Below, one piece after another: positions 13,507-19,462 of a stretch of DNA of 38,530 nucleotides. The stretch comes from a virus, in IMG/VR virus record IMGVR_UViG_3300046010_011716, positions 1-38,530 of that record; one strand, written 5' to 3'. The translations under genes were made by a program, and so were the position numbers. The notes below the pieces were generated by a model. It worked only from the letters and a program-made list of their open reading frames with translations, was not told the DNA's origin and did no database searches. The first letter of the stretch is position 1; the number at the start of each line of letters is the position of its first letter.

Positions 13507-13674
13507 ATGAATAGCAATGGAAGAAAAATGAAGTTGAAGAAGTCGCATAGAATGAAGTTGAAGAAGACAAAAATGCAACTACAATTATTGAATGCGAAAA
13601 AGAAGACACTTGAACTATTGGATCGTGATGGCAAGTTGCCACTAATTGTCAAGAAACAAAAGTTACGGTCATGA
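13507..13674 (+). CDS. Small lysine-rich protein
   Basis: A 55-residue, very basic protein with the near repeat KMKLKKSHRMKLKKTKM, followed by a Leu-rich helix. It starts 1 nt after the GMP reductase stop (GGAGGTTAATATG gives a strong Shine-Dalgarno) and its stop overlaps the next ATG (ATGA). Likely nucleic-acid-binding by charge; nothing more can be said. Confidence 0.6.
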   Translation: MNSNGRKMKLKKSHRMKLKKTKMQLQLLNAKKKTLELLDRDGKLPLIVKKQKLRS

Positions 13675-14213
13675 ATATTTTTGTCTTGGATAGAAACCCA
13701 ACAAACGCAGCCGAGATGATGTGCGATAAGCATGTTGTCAAGATGATTGTTGAATCGTGTCAATTGTTGTCAACTGCCCATCATGTGTTGGATGGGCAGG
13801 AAGTAACTATTGATTCCGGTAAGCGAAAGTACAAGACATATATTTGTTCGCAAACTAATATTTGCAAAGCAACCATGATTAATCATCCATGCACAATATG
13901 GACGAGAAGATCAAGAGCAAATTATGCTTGGTTATGGCAACACGCCAACAGTCTATGCAAAGAATATACCAATAGATACGTCAGACAACATTCTATGGAA
14001 CAAATGTTACAAGGTCCACTAAACGATATACCAAAAAATATTGATAAAGGCGGATTGACTGACTTTGCACAAGCAATGCCTGATGCCTATAAGCACGAAG
14101 ATGTAGTTGCTGCATATCGTGCCTATTACCTAGGCGAAAAGGCAAGATTTGCTAAGTGGCGTACAGGAAATATTCCAAATTGGTGGTTGACAAAGAATGA
14201 AGTTGTGGTATAA
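13671..14213 (+). CDS. Conserved phage protein, possible DNA glycosylase-like
   Basis: A 180-residue protein of a type common in T4-like phages: MNIFVLDRNPTNAAEMMCDK-HVVKM at the N-terminus, a NHPCTIW segment, LTDFAQAMPD and a C-terminal YRAYYLGEKARFAKW. The order recalls small proteins distantly related to pyrimidine-dimer glycosylases (DenV-like), but the family's activity is not established. Coupled by ATGA to the Lys-rich gene. The promoter for the tRNA operon lies within its last codons. Confidence 0.6.
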   Translation: MNIFVLDRNPTNAAEMMCDKHVVKMIVESCQLLSTAHHVLDGQEVTIDSGKRKYKTYICSQTNICKATMINHPCTIWTRRSRANYAWLWQHANSLCKEYTNRYVRQHSMEQMLQGPLNDIPKNIDKGGLTDFAQAMPDAYKHEDVVAAYRAYYLGEKARFAKWRTGNIPNWWLTKNEVVV

Positions 14214-14214
14214 T
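14187..14214 (+). promoter_or_regulatory. Sigma70-type promoter of the tRNA-Lys/Thr unit
   Basis: TTGACA (14187-14192), 16 bp, TATAAT (14209-14214), both perfect. Located in the 3' end of the gene that stops at 14213. Transcription should start near 14221. Confidence 0.85.
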
Positions 14215-14220
14215 TATCGG

Positions 14221-14395
14221 ACGCACCTGACGGAGAACACCATGATTAGTTAACAATGATTTTTATAAGCGCAGGATATATTTTATTAACAAAACTGCCC
14301 CAACAGACAAAACTGGGTAGGTTTAGGAATTTTGGATTATCCGAAAACCGAGAGTAAAATCCAGGCGTAATGCGAACCCGTCCACTCGCAATTTT
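14221..14395 (+). other. 175-nt leader before the tRNAs, no clear gene
   Basis: The stretch opens with a Shine-Dalgarno (GGAG, 14232-14235) and a three-codon frame (ATG at 14242, then stop), then a 33-codon frame 14256-14357 of doubtful reality. It has short stems such as TGCGA/TCGCA (about 14371-14390, followed by TTTT). Could be a structured leader, a small RNA or remnant coding DNA. Confidence 0.4.
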
Positions 14396-14468
14396 GCCTC
14401 TATAGCTCAGCTGGTAGAGCATTCGGCTTTTAACCGATAGGTCACAGGTTCGATCCCTGTTGGAGGCA
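14396..14468 (+). tRNA. tRNA-Lys (UUU)
   Basis: Acceptor GCCTCTA pairs with TGGAGGC (one G-U), anticodon loop CTTTTAA gives UUU, T arm GGTTCGATCC. Discriminator A; CCA is not encoded. Reads AAA/AAG. Confidence 0.95.
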
Positions 14469-14484
14469 TTTGAAAATTTGGGTT

Positions 14485-14556
14485 GCCGCCTTAGCTCAAC
14501 GGTAGAGCAATGCTTTTGTAAAGCATAGGTTGCTGGTTCAAATCCAGTAGGCGGCT
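14485..14556 (+). tRNA. tRNA-Thr (UGU)
   Basis: Acceptor GCCGCCT pairs perfectly with AGGCGGC, anticodon stem ATGCT/AGCAT with loop TTTGTAA giving UGU, T arm with GGTTCAAATCC. Discriminator T; CCA not encoded. Reads ACA. Confidence 0.95.
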
Positions 14557-14579
14557 TGGGAAAAATCGAACAAAGGGTA

Positions 14580-14608
14580 TTGACAAACGATCAAGACTTT
14601 GTTAGAAT
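14580..14608 (+). promoter_or_regulatory. Sigma70-type promoter
   Basis: TTGACA (14580-14585), 17 bp, TAGAAT (14603-14608), directly after tRNA-Thr. It should drive the HTH gene at 14696 with a leader of about 80 nt. Confidence 0.8.
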
Positions 14609-14695
14609 AGGGACATAGTGATCGGGACTGAAACGCAACTCGCAGTTTCCGATGGTAACAAAAGGAGTGCAAACAAGTTTGAGGAAATAGTTAGT

Positions 14696-14962
14696 ATGAG
14701 CAATAGCAATCTTAGCAAGCAGCGTCAGGTCATCAATCATCTCTATCGCGGTTGGGGCATCGATGCCCGTGAAGCGCGTCTGAAGTACGGTGTGAAGAAT
14801 CTTCGCGCCACCATGTCTTCCATTCGTGAACTCGTTGAGAAGTTTGGAAACTGGGAGATCGTGACTGATTCGAGCGGTCGTTACTTCATGGCAGACACCC
14901 ACCCCGGTGATCGCGCCTACAAGTTCCGCAAGGACGGTTCGCGTTTCCTGATGAACGCCTGA
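14696..14962 (+). CDS. Phage winged-helix regulator (HTH)
   Basis: An 88-residue protein. Residues 12-60 (VINHLYRGWGIDAREARLKY, then GVKNLRATMSSIREL) have the pattern of the small winged-helix module common in phages (G..it..eA...yGv..LrAri..LR), followed by the wing NWEIVTDSSGRYFM. Probable DNA-binding regulator. GAGGAAA supports ATG 14696; an in-frame GTG at 14618 is possible but would add an unrelated 26 residues. GC-rich codons like the left-end genes. Confidence 0.7.
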   Translation: MSNSNLSKQRQVINHLYRGWGIDAREARLKYGVKNLRATMSSIRELVEKFGNWEIVTDSSGRYFMADTHPGDRAYKFRKDGSRFLMNA

Positions 14963-14983
14963 ACAATTTGTTAATCTACTTCG

Positions 14984-15020
14984 CAGGGAAGTATTCCGAA
15001 AGGAATCTTCCCTGTTTTTT
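14984..15020 (+). terminator. Intrinsic terminator abutting a start codon
   Basis: CAGGGAAG (14984-14991) pairs with CTTCCCTG (15007-15014); the inner ATTCC-GAAA-GGAAT forms a GNRA-capped stem. TTTTTT follows and runs straight into the ATG at 15021. Confidence 0.85.
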
Positions 15021-15383
15021 ATGAAAAACTTTCTAGCATACGCATACCCACTTTGTCTTGAAATACCAAGGCAGAAAAAGCATGTTAGCCTTGTTGTGCA
15101 TCGCAACAGAGTAATTTCTGTTGGCAGAAATATGTTCAAGACTCATCCACGCGCCAAAGAGATCGGATATCCATTTGAAGAAATGCATTCCGAACTTGAT
15201 GCGTTCAGGAAAGTTCCAAGGCAATTTCGTGGATGCAAGTTGGATCTGATTAATGTTCGTTATAATAAATTTGGGCACATTCGAATGTCTCGCCCATGTG
15301 AACTTTGTATGCCTTGGTGCAGAGAAGTTTTCGACAGAATTTACTATACAACGGACGATGGAATTGTTAAACTGGAGGACTAA
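15021..15383 (+). CDS. Small cytidine-deaminase-fold protein
   Basis: A 120-residue member of the zinc-dependent deaminase superfamily: H56-S-E58 (MHSELDAF) and P92-C93-x2-C96 (RPCELCMPWC) give the metal ligands and catalytic Glu. The segment VVHRNRVISVGRNMFKTHP is typical of the small phage deaminase branch, shorter than T4 dCMP deaminase (193). Substrate could be dCMP, a free nucleoside or an RNA base; its place in the tRNA belt makes RNA worth considering. No Shine-Dalgarno; the ATG follows the terminator T-run. Confidence 0.75.
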   Translation: MKNFLAYAYPLCLEIPRQKKHVSLVVHRNRVISVGRNMFKTHPRAKEIGYPFEEMHSELDAFRKVPRQFRGCKLDLINVRYNKFGHIRMSRPCELCMPWCREVFDRIYYTTDDGIVKLED

Positions 15384-15646
15384 TGTATAGACTTTTCATT
15401 GATGTACCGATTGAAACGATGACTACCGAGCAAGCGGCAGAAATTGCCAACAAGATTGTTCAGGCATGTATTGAGTCCAATAAGAGTAAACTTATCGGAC
15501 TTTCAGTCGAACAAGTTAATTATCGGCTTGGCCACGATGAAGATCGGCAGCCAAGAAATTACCTCATTTTGGACGCCGCAGGTCATGCCGCAACCAAGAA
15601 GAGCAGAATTAACTTGAAAAATTTACTTGACACTGAGTCTCATTAG
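15383..15646 (+). CDS. Hypothetical protein
   Basis: An 87-residue protein coupled to the deaminase by TAATG. It looks like a compact alpha/beta domain (MYRLFIDVPIETMTTEQAAE). The promoter of tRNA-Ile lies in its last codons. No family recognised. Confidence 0.6.
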   Translation: MYRLFIDVPIETMTTEQAAEIANKIVQACIESNKSKLIGLSVEQVNYRLGHDEDRQPRNYLILDAAGHAATKKSRINLKNLLDTESH

Positions 15647-15655
15647 TAGTATACT
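15627..15655 (+). promoter_or_regulatory. Sigma70-type promoter of tRNA-Ile
   Basis: TTGACA (15627-15632), 17 bp, TATACT (15650-15655). Transcription should begin about 15662, only some 6 nt before the mature tRNA end. Confidence 0.8.
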
Positions 15656-15668
15656 TATGAGACAACTT

Positions 15669-15740
15669 GCGCGATGGGCGGACGGTTTTCGCAGGCCGAC
15701 TTATAATCGGTTCAATCAGGTTCGATTCCTGAATCGCGTA
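15669..15740 (+). tRNA. tRNA-Ile (UAU)
   Basis: Acceptor GCGCGAT pairs with ATCGCGT (terminal G-U), D stem GCG/CGC, anticodon loop CTTATAA giving UAU, T arm TCAGG-TTCGATT-CCTGA. Discriminator A; CCA not encoded. Decodes the rare codon AUA. The next gene starts 3 nt after its end. Confidence 0.9.
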
Positions 15741-15743
15741 TTC

Positions 15744-15938
15744 ATGGCAAAGCGTATCATTGACAGCATTGATTTGGAAGCAGAGCGTGAGGGTTTCTTT
15801 GTTCGCAAGCACAATGCAACGGTTTGTAAGCCGTTCGGTTGGAACAAGGGAATTCTCAAGCAACGCAAAATGCACATAGACGGCGAAAAGCGTGTTGAAT
15901 GTAAGACAATCAAGTTTCGATTTGAAAGGGCAAACTAA
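15744..15938 (+). CDS. Small basic protein directly after tRNA-Ile
   Basis: A 64-residue basic protein (MAKRIIDSIDLEAEREGFFV). The same frame is open through the tRNA, but the tRNA identity makes ATG 15744 the only sensible start. It is 3 nt from the mature tRNA end, leaving no room for a Shine-Dalgarno, so processing of the tRNA would yield a leaderless mRNA. Function unknown. Confidence 0.65.
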   Translation: MAKRIIDSIDLEAEREGFFVRKHNATVCKPFGWNKGILKQRKMHIDGEKRVECKTIKFRFERAN

Positions 15939-15939
15939 C

Positions 15940-16164
15940 ATGGCAACGATGATCTGTTACTGCGACAATTGCAAAAAGCAAATTCCTCAGGCTCGTCTTG
16001 AGGCACTTCCAAATGCAAACACTTGTGTAAAGTGTTCGGATGTGAAGCCGATGGTCGGTTTCATGGATTGGTATCACAAGACTGCGCCAGAACTTGTGAT
16101 GATTTCTTCAGGCGACAAAGAGAATCTGCGTAGGGCTCAGCGTATGAATGCCCGCGCACGATAA
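15940..16164 (+). CDS. DksA/TraR-like zinc-finger protein
   Basis: A 74-residue protein with CDNCKKQIPQARLEALPNAN then TCVKC, the C-x2-C-x17-C-x2-C zinc finger of the DksA/TraR family, including the PxARLEAxP linker. DksA-type proteins bind the RNA polymerase secondary channel; short phage members usually lack the long coiled coil, and here it is absent too. GAAAGGG precedes ATG 15940. Likely a modulator of host transcription, by family. Confidence 0.8.
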   Translation: MATMICYCDNCKKQIPQARLEALPNANTCVKCSDVKPMVGFMDWYHKTAPELVMISSGDKENLRRAQRMNARAR

Positions 16165-16180
16165 TTACAAGGAAAGAAAA

Positions 16181-16537
16181 ATGGACTCAAAGGAAATTTT
16201 TGATGGCGTTATTAAGGGTTGTTGTTTCGGAATGGCGGGAATTTACGCAACTGCTGGCCTGGTTTGCAATGCAGGATTTATGCCTTCTCTCACCCTTGCA
16301 CATGGAACTAATTACTTGGTCACAGCTATTGTATTTTATGGGATCCCAGGCGTAATTAACCGCGTGGATCGTCATTTTGCAAAGAAGGTGAAGGCCAAGG
16401 TAGTTTCGATTCCGACAAAGATTGATGTTTCCAAACTCTTTGCAAAGGAAACTTCATATCAGGTAGTCGGTGGAAATGCCCGTCCTGCACCTTCAAAGAG
16501 GAAGATGCGTAAGGCCGTTGGTAAGAAGATCAAGTAA
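16181..16537 (+). CDS. Membrane protein with basic C-terminal tail
   Basis: A 118-residue protein. Two hydrophobic segments (CCFGMAGIYATAGLVCNAGF, about residues 13-33, and YLVTAIVFYGIPGVI, about 45-60) suggest two membrane helices, followed by a Lys/Arg-rich cytoplasmic tail (KRKMRKAVGKKIK at the end). AAGGAAAG supports ATG 16181 over 16148. Function unknown. Confidence 0.65.
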   Translation: MDSKEIFDGVIKGCCFGMAGIYATAGLVCNAGFMPSLTLAHGTNYLVTAIVFYGIPGVINRVDRHFAKKVKAKVVSIPTKIDVSKLFAKETSYQVVGGNARPAPSKRKMRKAVGKKIK

Positions 16538-16547
16538 ATAAACAACT

Positions 16548-16621
16548 GCACCCATAGATTAACTGGTTAAATCCCCGCCCTTTCAAGGCGGTGAGTCGGG
16601 GTTCGAGTCCCCGTGGGTGTA
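16548..16621 (+). tRNA. tRNA-Glu (UUC)
   Basis: Acceptor GCACCCA pairs with TGGGTGT (terminal G-U), D stem GATT/AATC, anticodon stem CCGCC/GGCGG with loop CTTTCAA giving UUC, T arm CGGGG-TTCGAGT-CCCCG. Discriminator A; CCA not encoded. The next ATG is 6 nt beyond. Confidence 0.95.
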
Positions 16622-16627
16622 TTCACC

Positions 16628-16942
16628 ATGCAAAACTTAGAACAAATTCTCGAAAATACCACACTCGTTGATTCTTTCCGCAGTCGTTACGGCGACAAGC
16701 GTGATGTTTATGAATGTAATGTCGAAAAAGGCACATTTTATCTGCTCGGTAAGAGTAATTATTATCGTGTAGGAGGCGACGAAACCGATGTCGAATATAT
16801 CGATTTTGAAGGTGGTCCATTTGTAATGAATAATGATGTATTTTTGGGGGAAAAAAGATCTTTCCCAAAGATCACCGATTTGGCAGTTGTGCCACTTCAG
16901 ACAGAAGGATTCTTCTGTGTCAAATTCAAAGCGATGAGTTAA
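16628..16942 (+). CDS. Hypothetical protein directly after tRNA-Glu
   Basis: A 104-residue protein (MQNLEQILENTTLVDSFRSR), mixed alpha/beta, not recognised. ATG 16628 is 6 nt past the mature tRNA end and has no Shine-Dalgarno, so it is another candidate for a leaderless mRNA made by tRNA processing. It is followed by a late promoter. Confidence 0.65.
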   Translation: MQNLEQILENTTLVDSFRSRYGDKRDVYECNVEKGTFYLLGKSNYYRVGGDETDVEYIDFEGGPFVMNNDVFLGEKRSFPKITDLAVVPLQTEGFFCVKFKAMS

Positions 16943-16950
16943 TATAAATA
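16943..16950 (+). promoter_or_regulatory. T4-type late promoter
   Basis: TATAAATA 15 nt before the ATG at 16966, with TAGGAG between them. The predicted transcript starts about at the Shine-Dalgarno. Confidence 0.65.
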
Positions 16951-16965
16951 TCTCTAGGAGAAACC

Positions 16966-17487
16966 ATGAAGACTCTTAGAGATATTTTAACACACCTAGT
17001 ACTAAACGAATATTGGAACTATGAGTACCAAAGACCAAAGGCAGATCCACAGAAGCAAGCTGCCGGAGAAATTGCTAGGGAAAATAGAATGAAGATTGCA
17101 AGTAAAACCCATCAGTCGATTATGGATTCCATAAAAAATGATGATAGTATTGCTGTTGTGTCGCATGCCGATTCTCCTGATTTAGAGGGTTCTGTTTCGG
17201 ATGCATATTTGATGAAGCACCATTGGGGTGGCGACATGGAACCTTCTATGATGTATGTGACTCCATCCGGGAAGACACATCATGTTGAAAGACTAGATCC
17301 AAGTCCGAGCGGATTCATAACAGTATGGGCACATGGGCATAGTGGTCGCGGGATAAGAAAACCAGTTGGTCATATTCGCGCCACAATGGGTCACCAAGAA
17401 AACATGGGAATGGTTTTGCCAAAGAGCAAACATCTCACAAAAGCATCTCGTAATGGTAAAAAATATACCATGAGAGTAGAAATTTAA
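16966..17487 (+). CDS. Candidate internal head protein F
   Basis: A 173-residue basic, His/Met-rich protein. The N-terminus MKTLRDILTHLVLNE-Y starts like the capsid-targeting leaders and has an LNE site, though five residues later than usual. The body (HVERLDPSPSGFITVWAHGH, then IRKPVGHIRATMGHQ) is not homologous to the other candidates. Late promoter and AGGAG upstream. Its stop lies 1 nt before the tmRNA. Membership in the ejected group is less certain than for A, C, D and E. Confidence 0.6.
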   Translation: MKTLRDILTHLVLNEYWNYEYQRPKADPQKQAAGEIARENRMKIASKTHQSIMDSIKNDDSIAVVSHADSPDLEGSVSDAYLMKHHWGGDMEPSMMYVTPSGKTHHVERLDPSPSGFITVWAHGHSGRGIRKPVGHIRATMGHQENMGMVLPKSKHLTKASRNGKKYTMRVEI

Positions 17488-17488
17488 A

Positions 17489-17881
17489 GGGGGCGAAATG
17501 GTATCGATGACATAATTAAGTATAAGAAAGCACGGCGAAGAAGATTGCAGGCTTCGTAAAAAGCAATCAAACTCACGACTGCCAATAATAATAACTATAT
17601 GGCAATTGCTGCTTGAGTAACAGCGCACAGTGTACTAGCGATTACGCTATTAATGCGGGCTAGGACCGTCAGAAAGCATAGGAAAGGTATTCCGATAACT
17701 TTCCATGACTCAATTCGGATAGGATTGTGAAAGAGTTAGTAAACAATCCGAAACCCATACTGAACTCGACCTGTAGTAAGGAAGTGTCTTTGATTCCCCT
17801 ACTTGCACAAACAAAGACTAACCGTGTAGCGTTCGTATAAATAAATATGATCAGACGGGGGTTCGAATCCCCCCGCCTCCA
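17489..17881 (+). ncRNA. ssrA: tmRNA (SsrA), phage-encoded
   Basis: A complete transfer-messenger RNA of 393 nt. The 5' end GGGGGCG-AAATGGTATCGA pairs with the 3' end CGCCTCC (17874-17880, one G-U), and the T arm GGGGG-TTCGAAT-CCCCC is intact. The inferred tag frame, GCC at 17581 to TGA at 17614, encodes ANNNNYMAIAA, ending in the Ala-Ala needed by ClpXP-type proteases. tmRNA rescues stalled ribosomes with SmpB and tags the nascent chain. Discriminator A; CCA not encoded. No dedicated promoter was found. Confidence 0.93.
17836..17843 (+). promoter_or_regulatory. Late octamer inside the tmRNA gene
   Basis: TATAAATA within the 3' part of tmRNA, about 50 nt before the gene at 17893. It could be a late promoter or a coincidence, since this octamer is expected a few times by chance in AT-rich DNA. 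Confidence 0.3.
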
Positions 17882-17892
17882 TTCAAAACACT

Positions 17893-18243
17893 ATGTTAGC
17901 ACAATTAATAAATTATCAAGAACAAATAAGAATCTTTCACTGGCAGACTAAAAGTTTTGCCGAGCATAAGGCTTTAGGTAAACTCTATGATTCTTTGAGT
18001 GATCTCATAGATCAGTTTGTTGAAGTTTATTTTGGAAAATATGGTAGAAGAAATGAGCCGTTTGATTTTAGTTTAGAGAATTACGAAGAAGGTATGCCTG
18101 TTCGTGTCATTGATGAAGCAATAGGTTTCTTAATGAATGAAGTACCTATAACACTTCAGACCCAAGACACCGACCTTCTAAATATAAGAGATGAAATGCT
18201 TTCGTCGTTAAATAGGACAAAATACCTATTGACACTAAAATAA
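17893..18243 (+). CDS. Ferritin/Dps-like helical protein (DUF5856-like)
   Basis: A 116-residue all-helical protein. IRIFHWQTKSFAEHKALGKL then YDSLSDLIDQFVEVYFG has the first-helix pair pattern of Dps and related phage proteins (HW....F..H..l..lY..l...iD...E). Second-half ligands are not evident, so iron binding is uncertain. ATG 17893 is 11 nt past the tmRNA end with no Shine-Dalgarno. Role unknown; perhaps binds DNA or ferritin-like metals. Confidence 0.6.
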   Translation: MLAQLINYQEQIRIFHWQTKSFAEHKALGKLYDSLSDLIDQFVEVYFGKYGRRNEPFDFSLENYEEGMPVRVIDEAIGFLMNEVPITLQTQDTDLLNIRDEMLSSLNRTKYLLTLK

Positions 18244-18255
18244 AAGGAAACTATA

Positions 18256-18480
18256 ATGGCTGCAGAAAAGAAATTATATTTTACAAAGATAGAAATTGAC
18301 GGTAGATGTGTGCCTATGCTCTTAACAGAAAAAGAAGTGTTAAAGGCAGGAGAAAGAGCATTAGAAGAAAAGAATGCTGCTTTCTTGGCAGATAATCTGA
18401 TTGGTATTTGTTGGCCAATTGCAAAACCACCCAAGTGTTCTTTGTGGGATAGATTTATCGGAAAATGTGATTGTAAGTAA
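18256..18480 (+). CDS. Hypothetical small protein
   Basis: A 74-residue protein with a folded N-terminus (KLYFTKIEIDGRCVPMLLTE), a helix, and a C-terminus with Cys (WPIAKPPKCSLWDRFIGKCD). Two or more Cys near the end might form a metal site. AAAGGA precedes ATG 18256. Not recognised. Confidence 0.6.
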   Translation: MAAEKKLYFTKIEIDGRCVPMLLTEKEVLKAGERALEEKNAAFLADNLIGICWPIAKPPKCSLWDRFIGKCDCK

Positions 18481-18502
18481 CAATTAACTTTTTGGTGATG
18501 TT

Positions 18503-18703
18503 TTGATTTATGAATTTAAAAATCCAATTCCAGTTATAACACCGATGGGAGATGGATATGCCATTTATGTGAGAGATGGTGGCACGTTTGAGAATGATAT
18601 TTGGTGTGTTGTTTTGTCGGACAGTAGAATTATGCATTTTAGGGTTGATCAGTTAAGAATGTGGAAGAATGCCACATTTGGTATAAAGGAAAATAAATTA
18701 TGA
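18503..18703 (+). CDS. Conserved phage hypothetical protein, TTG start
   Basis: A 66-residue protein with a pattern familiar from T4-like marine phages (YEFKNPIPVITPMGDGYAIY, then GGTFENDIWCVVL, NATFGIKE). ATG codons nearby are out of frame or stop at once, so TTG 18503 preceded by GGTGATG is the best start and keeps the conserved N-terminus. Its stop overlaps the next ATG (ATGA). Confidence 0.65.
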   Translation: MIYEFKNPIPVITPMGDGYAIYVRDGGTFENDIWCVVLSDSRIMHFRVDQLRMWKNATFGIKENKL

Positions 18704-19020
18704 GCAATGTAAAAATCGTGCGTCTGTTGAGTGGTGAAGAGATTATTGGAAACATTACCGAAGTTGATGGTGGATATCAAATCAAGGATCCAACCATTTT
18801 GATTCCAACGCCAGAAGGCAAGTTGATGTTTGCTAAGTGGATGCCATACGCAGACACAAGCAAGGGCGTTCTGTTGGAAACAAAGAATGTTATGTTTATC
18901 CTCAATGCCCAAAAGGAACTAGAAGATCATTTCACCACAGTAGTAGTGAATGGCCTAGTTGTTCCGGGTAAGAAGGTCGTTGAACCGATCAGTGGTTCAA
19001 ACCTGAAACTTACAGTTTAA
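18700..19020 (+). CDS. Sm-like (LSm) phage protein
   Basis: A 106-residue protein with an Sm/Hfq-like barrel pattern at the N-terminus (VKIVRLLSGEEIIGNITEVD, then GGYQIKDPTILI), as in a small protein found across T4-like marine phages. RNA binding is a reasonable inference from the fold; no ligand residues can be fixed. Coupled to the preceding gene by ATGA. The tRNA-Arg promoter follows directly. Confidence 0.65.
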   Translation: MSNVKIVRLLSGEEIIGNITEVDGGYQIKDPTILIPTPEGKLMFAKWMPYADTSKGVLLETKNVMFILNAQKELEDHFTTVVVNGLVVPGKKVVEPISGSNLKLTV

Positions 19021-19023
19021 GAC

Positions 19024-19051
19024 TTGACAGATAGCGTTTATCTGTTATAAT
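19024..19051 (+). promoter_or_regulatory. Sigma70-type promoter of tRNA-Arg
   Basis: TTGACA (19024-19029), 16 bp, TATAAT (19046-19051), both perfect. The expected start near 19058 leaves a 5-nt leader before the tRNA. Confidence 0.85.
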
Positions 19052-19062
19052 AACTGAGTTGA

Positions 19063-19136
19063 GTTCCCGTAGCTCAGTTGGATAGAGCATTCGCCTTCTA
19101 AGCGAATGGTCAGTGGTTCGAGTCCACTCGGGAACG
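19063..19136 (+). tRNA. tRNA-Arg (UCU)
   Basis: Acceptor GTTCCCG pairs perfectly with CGGGAAC, anticodon stem TTCGC/GCGAA with loop CTTCTAA giving UCU, T arm GTGGTTCGAGTCCAC. Discriminator G; CCA not encoded. Decodes AGA/AGG, common in the AT-rich late genes. Confidence 0.95.
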
Positions 19137-19150
19137 CTTTAGGAGATTTT

Positions 19151-19444
19151 ATGTTTAATAAGAATGCGTTTGTTACCGTTTCTACAGCATCAGTCATTTC
19201 TTCGATTCTTGCTGCTTCAGCAATTTATAATGGCAACACAAATATTGCCATTGCTCTTCTCGCTGCTTGTGCAGTCATTACTTCCGTTGTTTGTTGGGAG
19301 TTTGCATGTGCAACCAAGTCTTGTGCAGAAAAGCGTCTTGCTGAAGTAAACGAGGAGCGTGACACCGAAGCACTTTGGCGTGAACTTGATAAGCTCCATG
19401 AGCGTATCTCTGCCGCCGAGCAGAAGGTCACTGTAAAGCGATAA
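19151..19444 (+). CDS. Membrane protein with cytoplasmic coiled coil
   Basis: A 97-residue protein: two hydrophobic segments (about residues 7-25 and 31-52, IAIALLAACAVITSVVCWEF) then a charged coiled coil (LWRELDKLHERISAAEQKV). AGGAGA precedes ATG 19151. Lies just after tRNA-Arg and is probably cotranscribed. Size and layout resemble spanin- or holin-like small phage proteins, but nothing proves a lysis role. Confidence 0.6.
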   Translation: MFNKNAFVTVSTASVISSILAASAIYNGNTNIAIALLAACAVITSVVCWEFACATKSCAEKRLAEVNEERDTEALWRELDKLHERISAAEQKVTVKR

Positions 19445-19462
19445 ACAACTAAATATAGGCAA

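Noticed and set aside
14256-14357. 33-codon frame before tRNA-Lys
   Set aside because: No Shine-Dalgarno, no recognisable sequence; kept only as part of the unexplained leader.
15627-15743. N-terminal extension of the gene at 15744 from a TTG start
   Set aside because: This stretch is a promoter and a complete tRNA-Ile.
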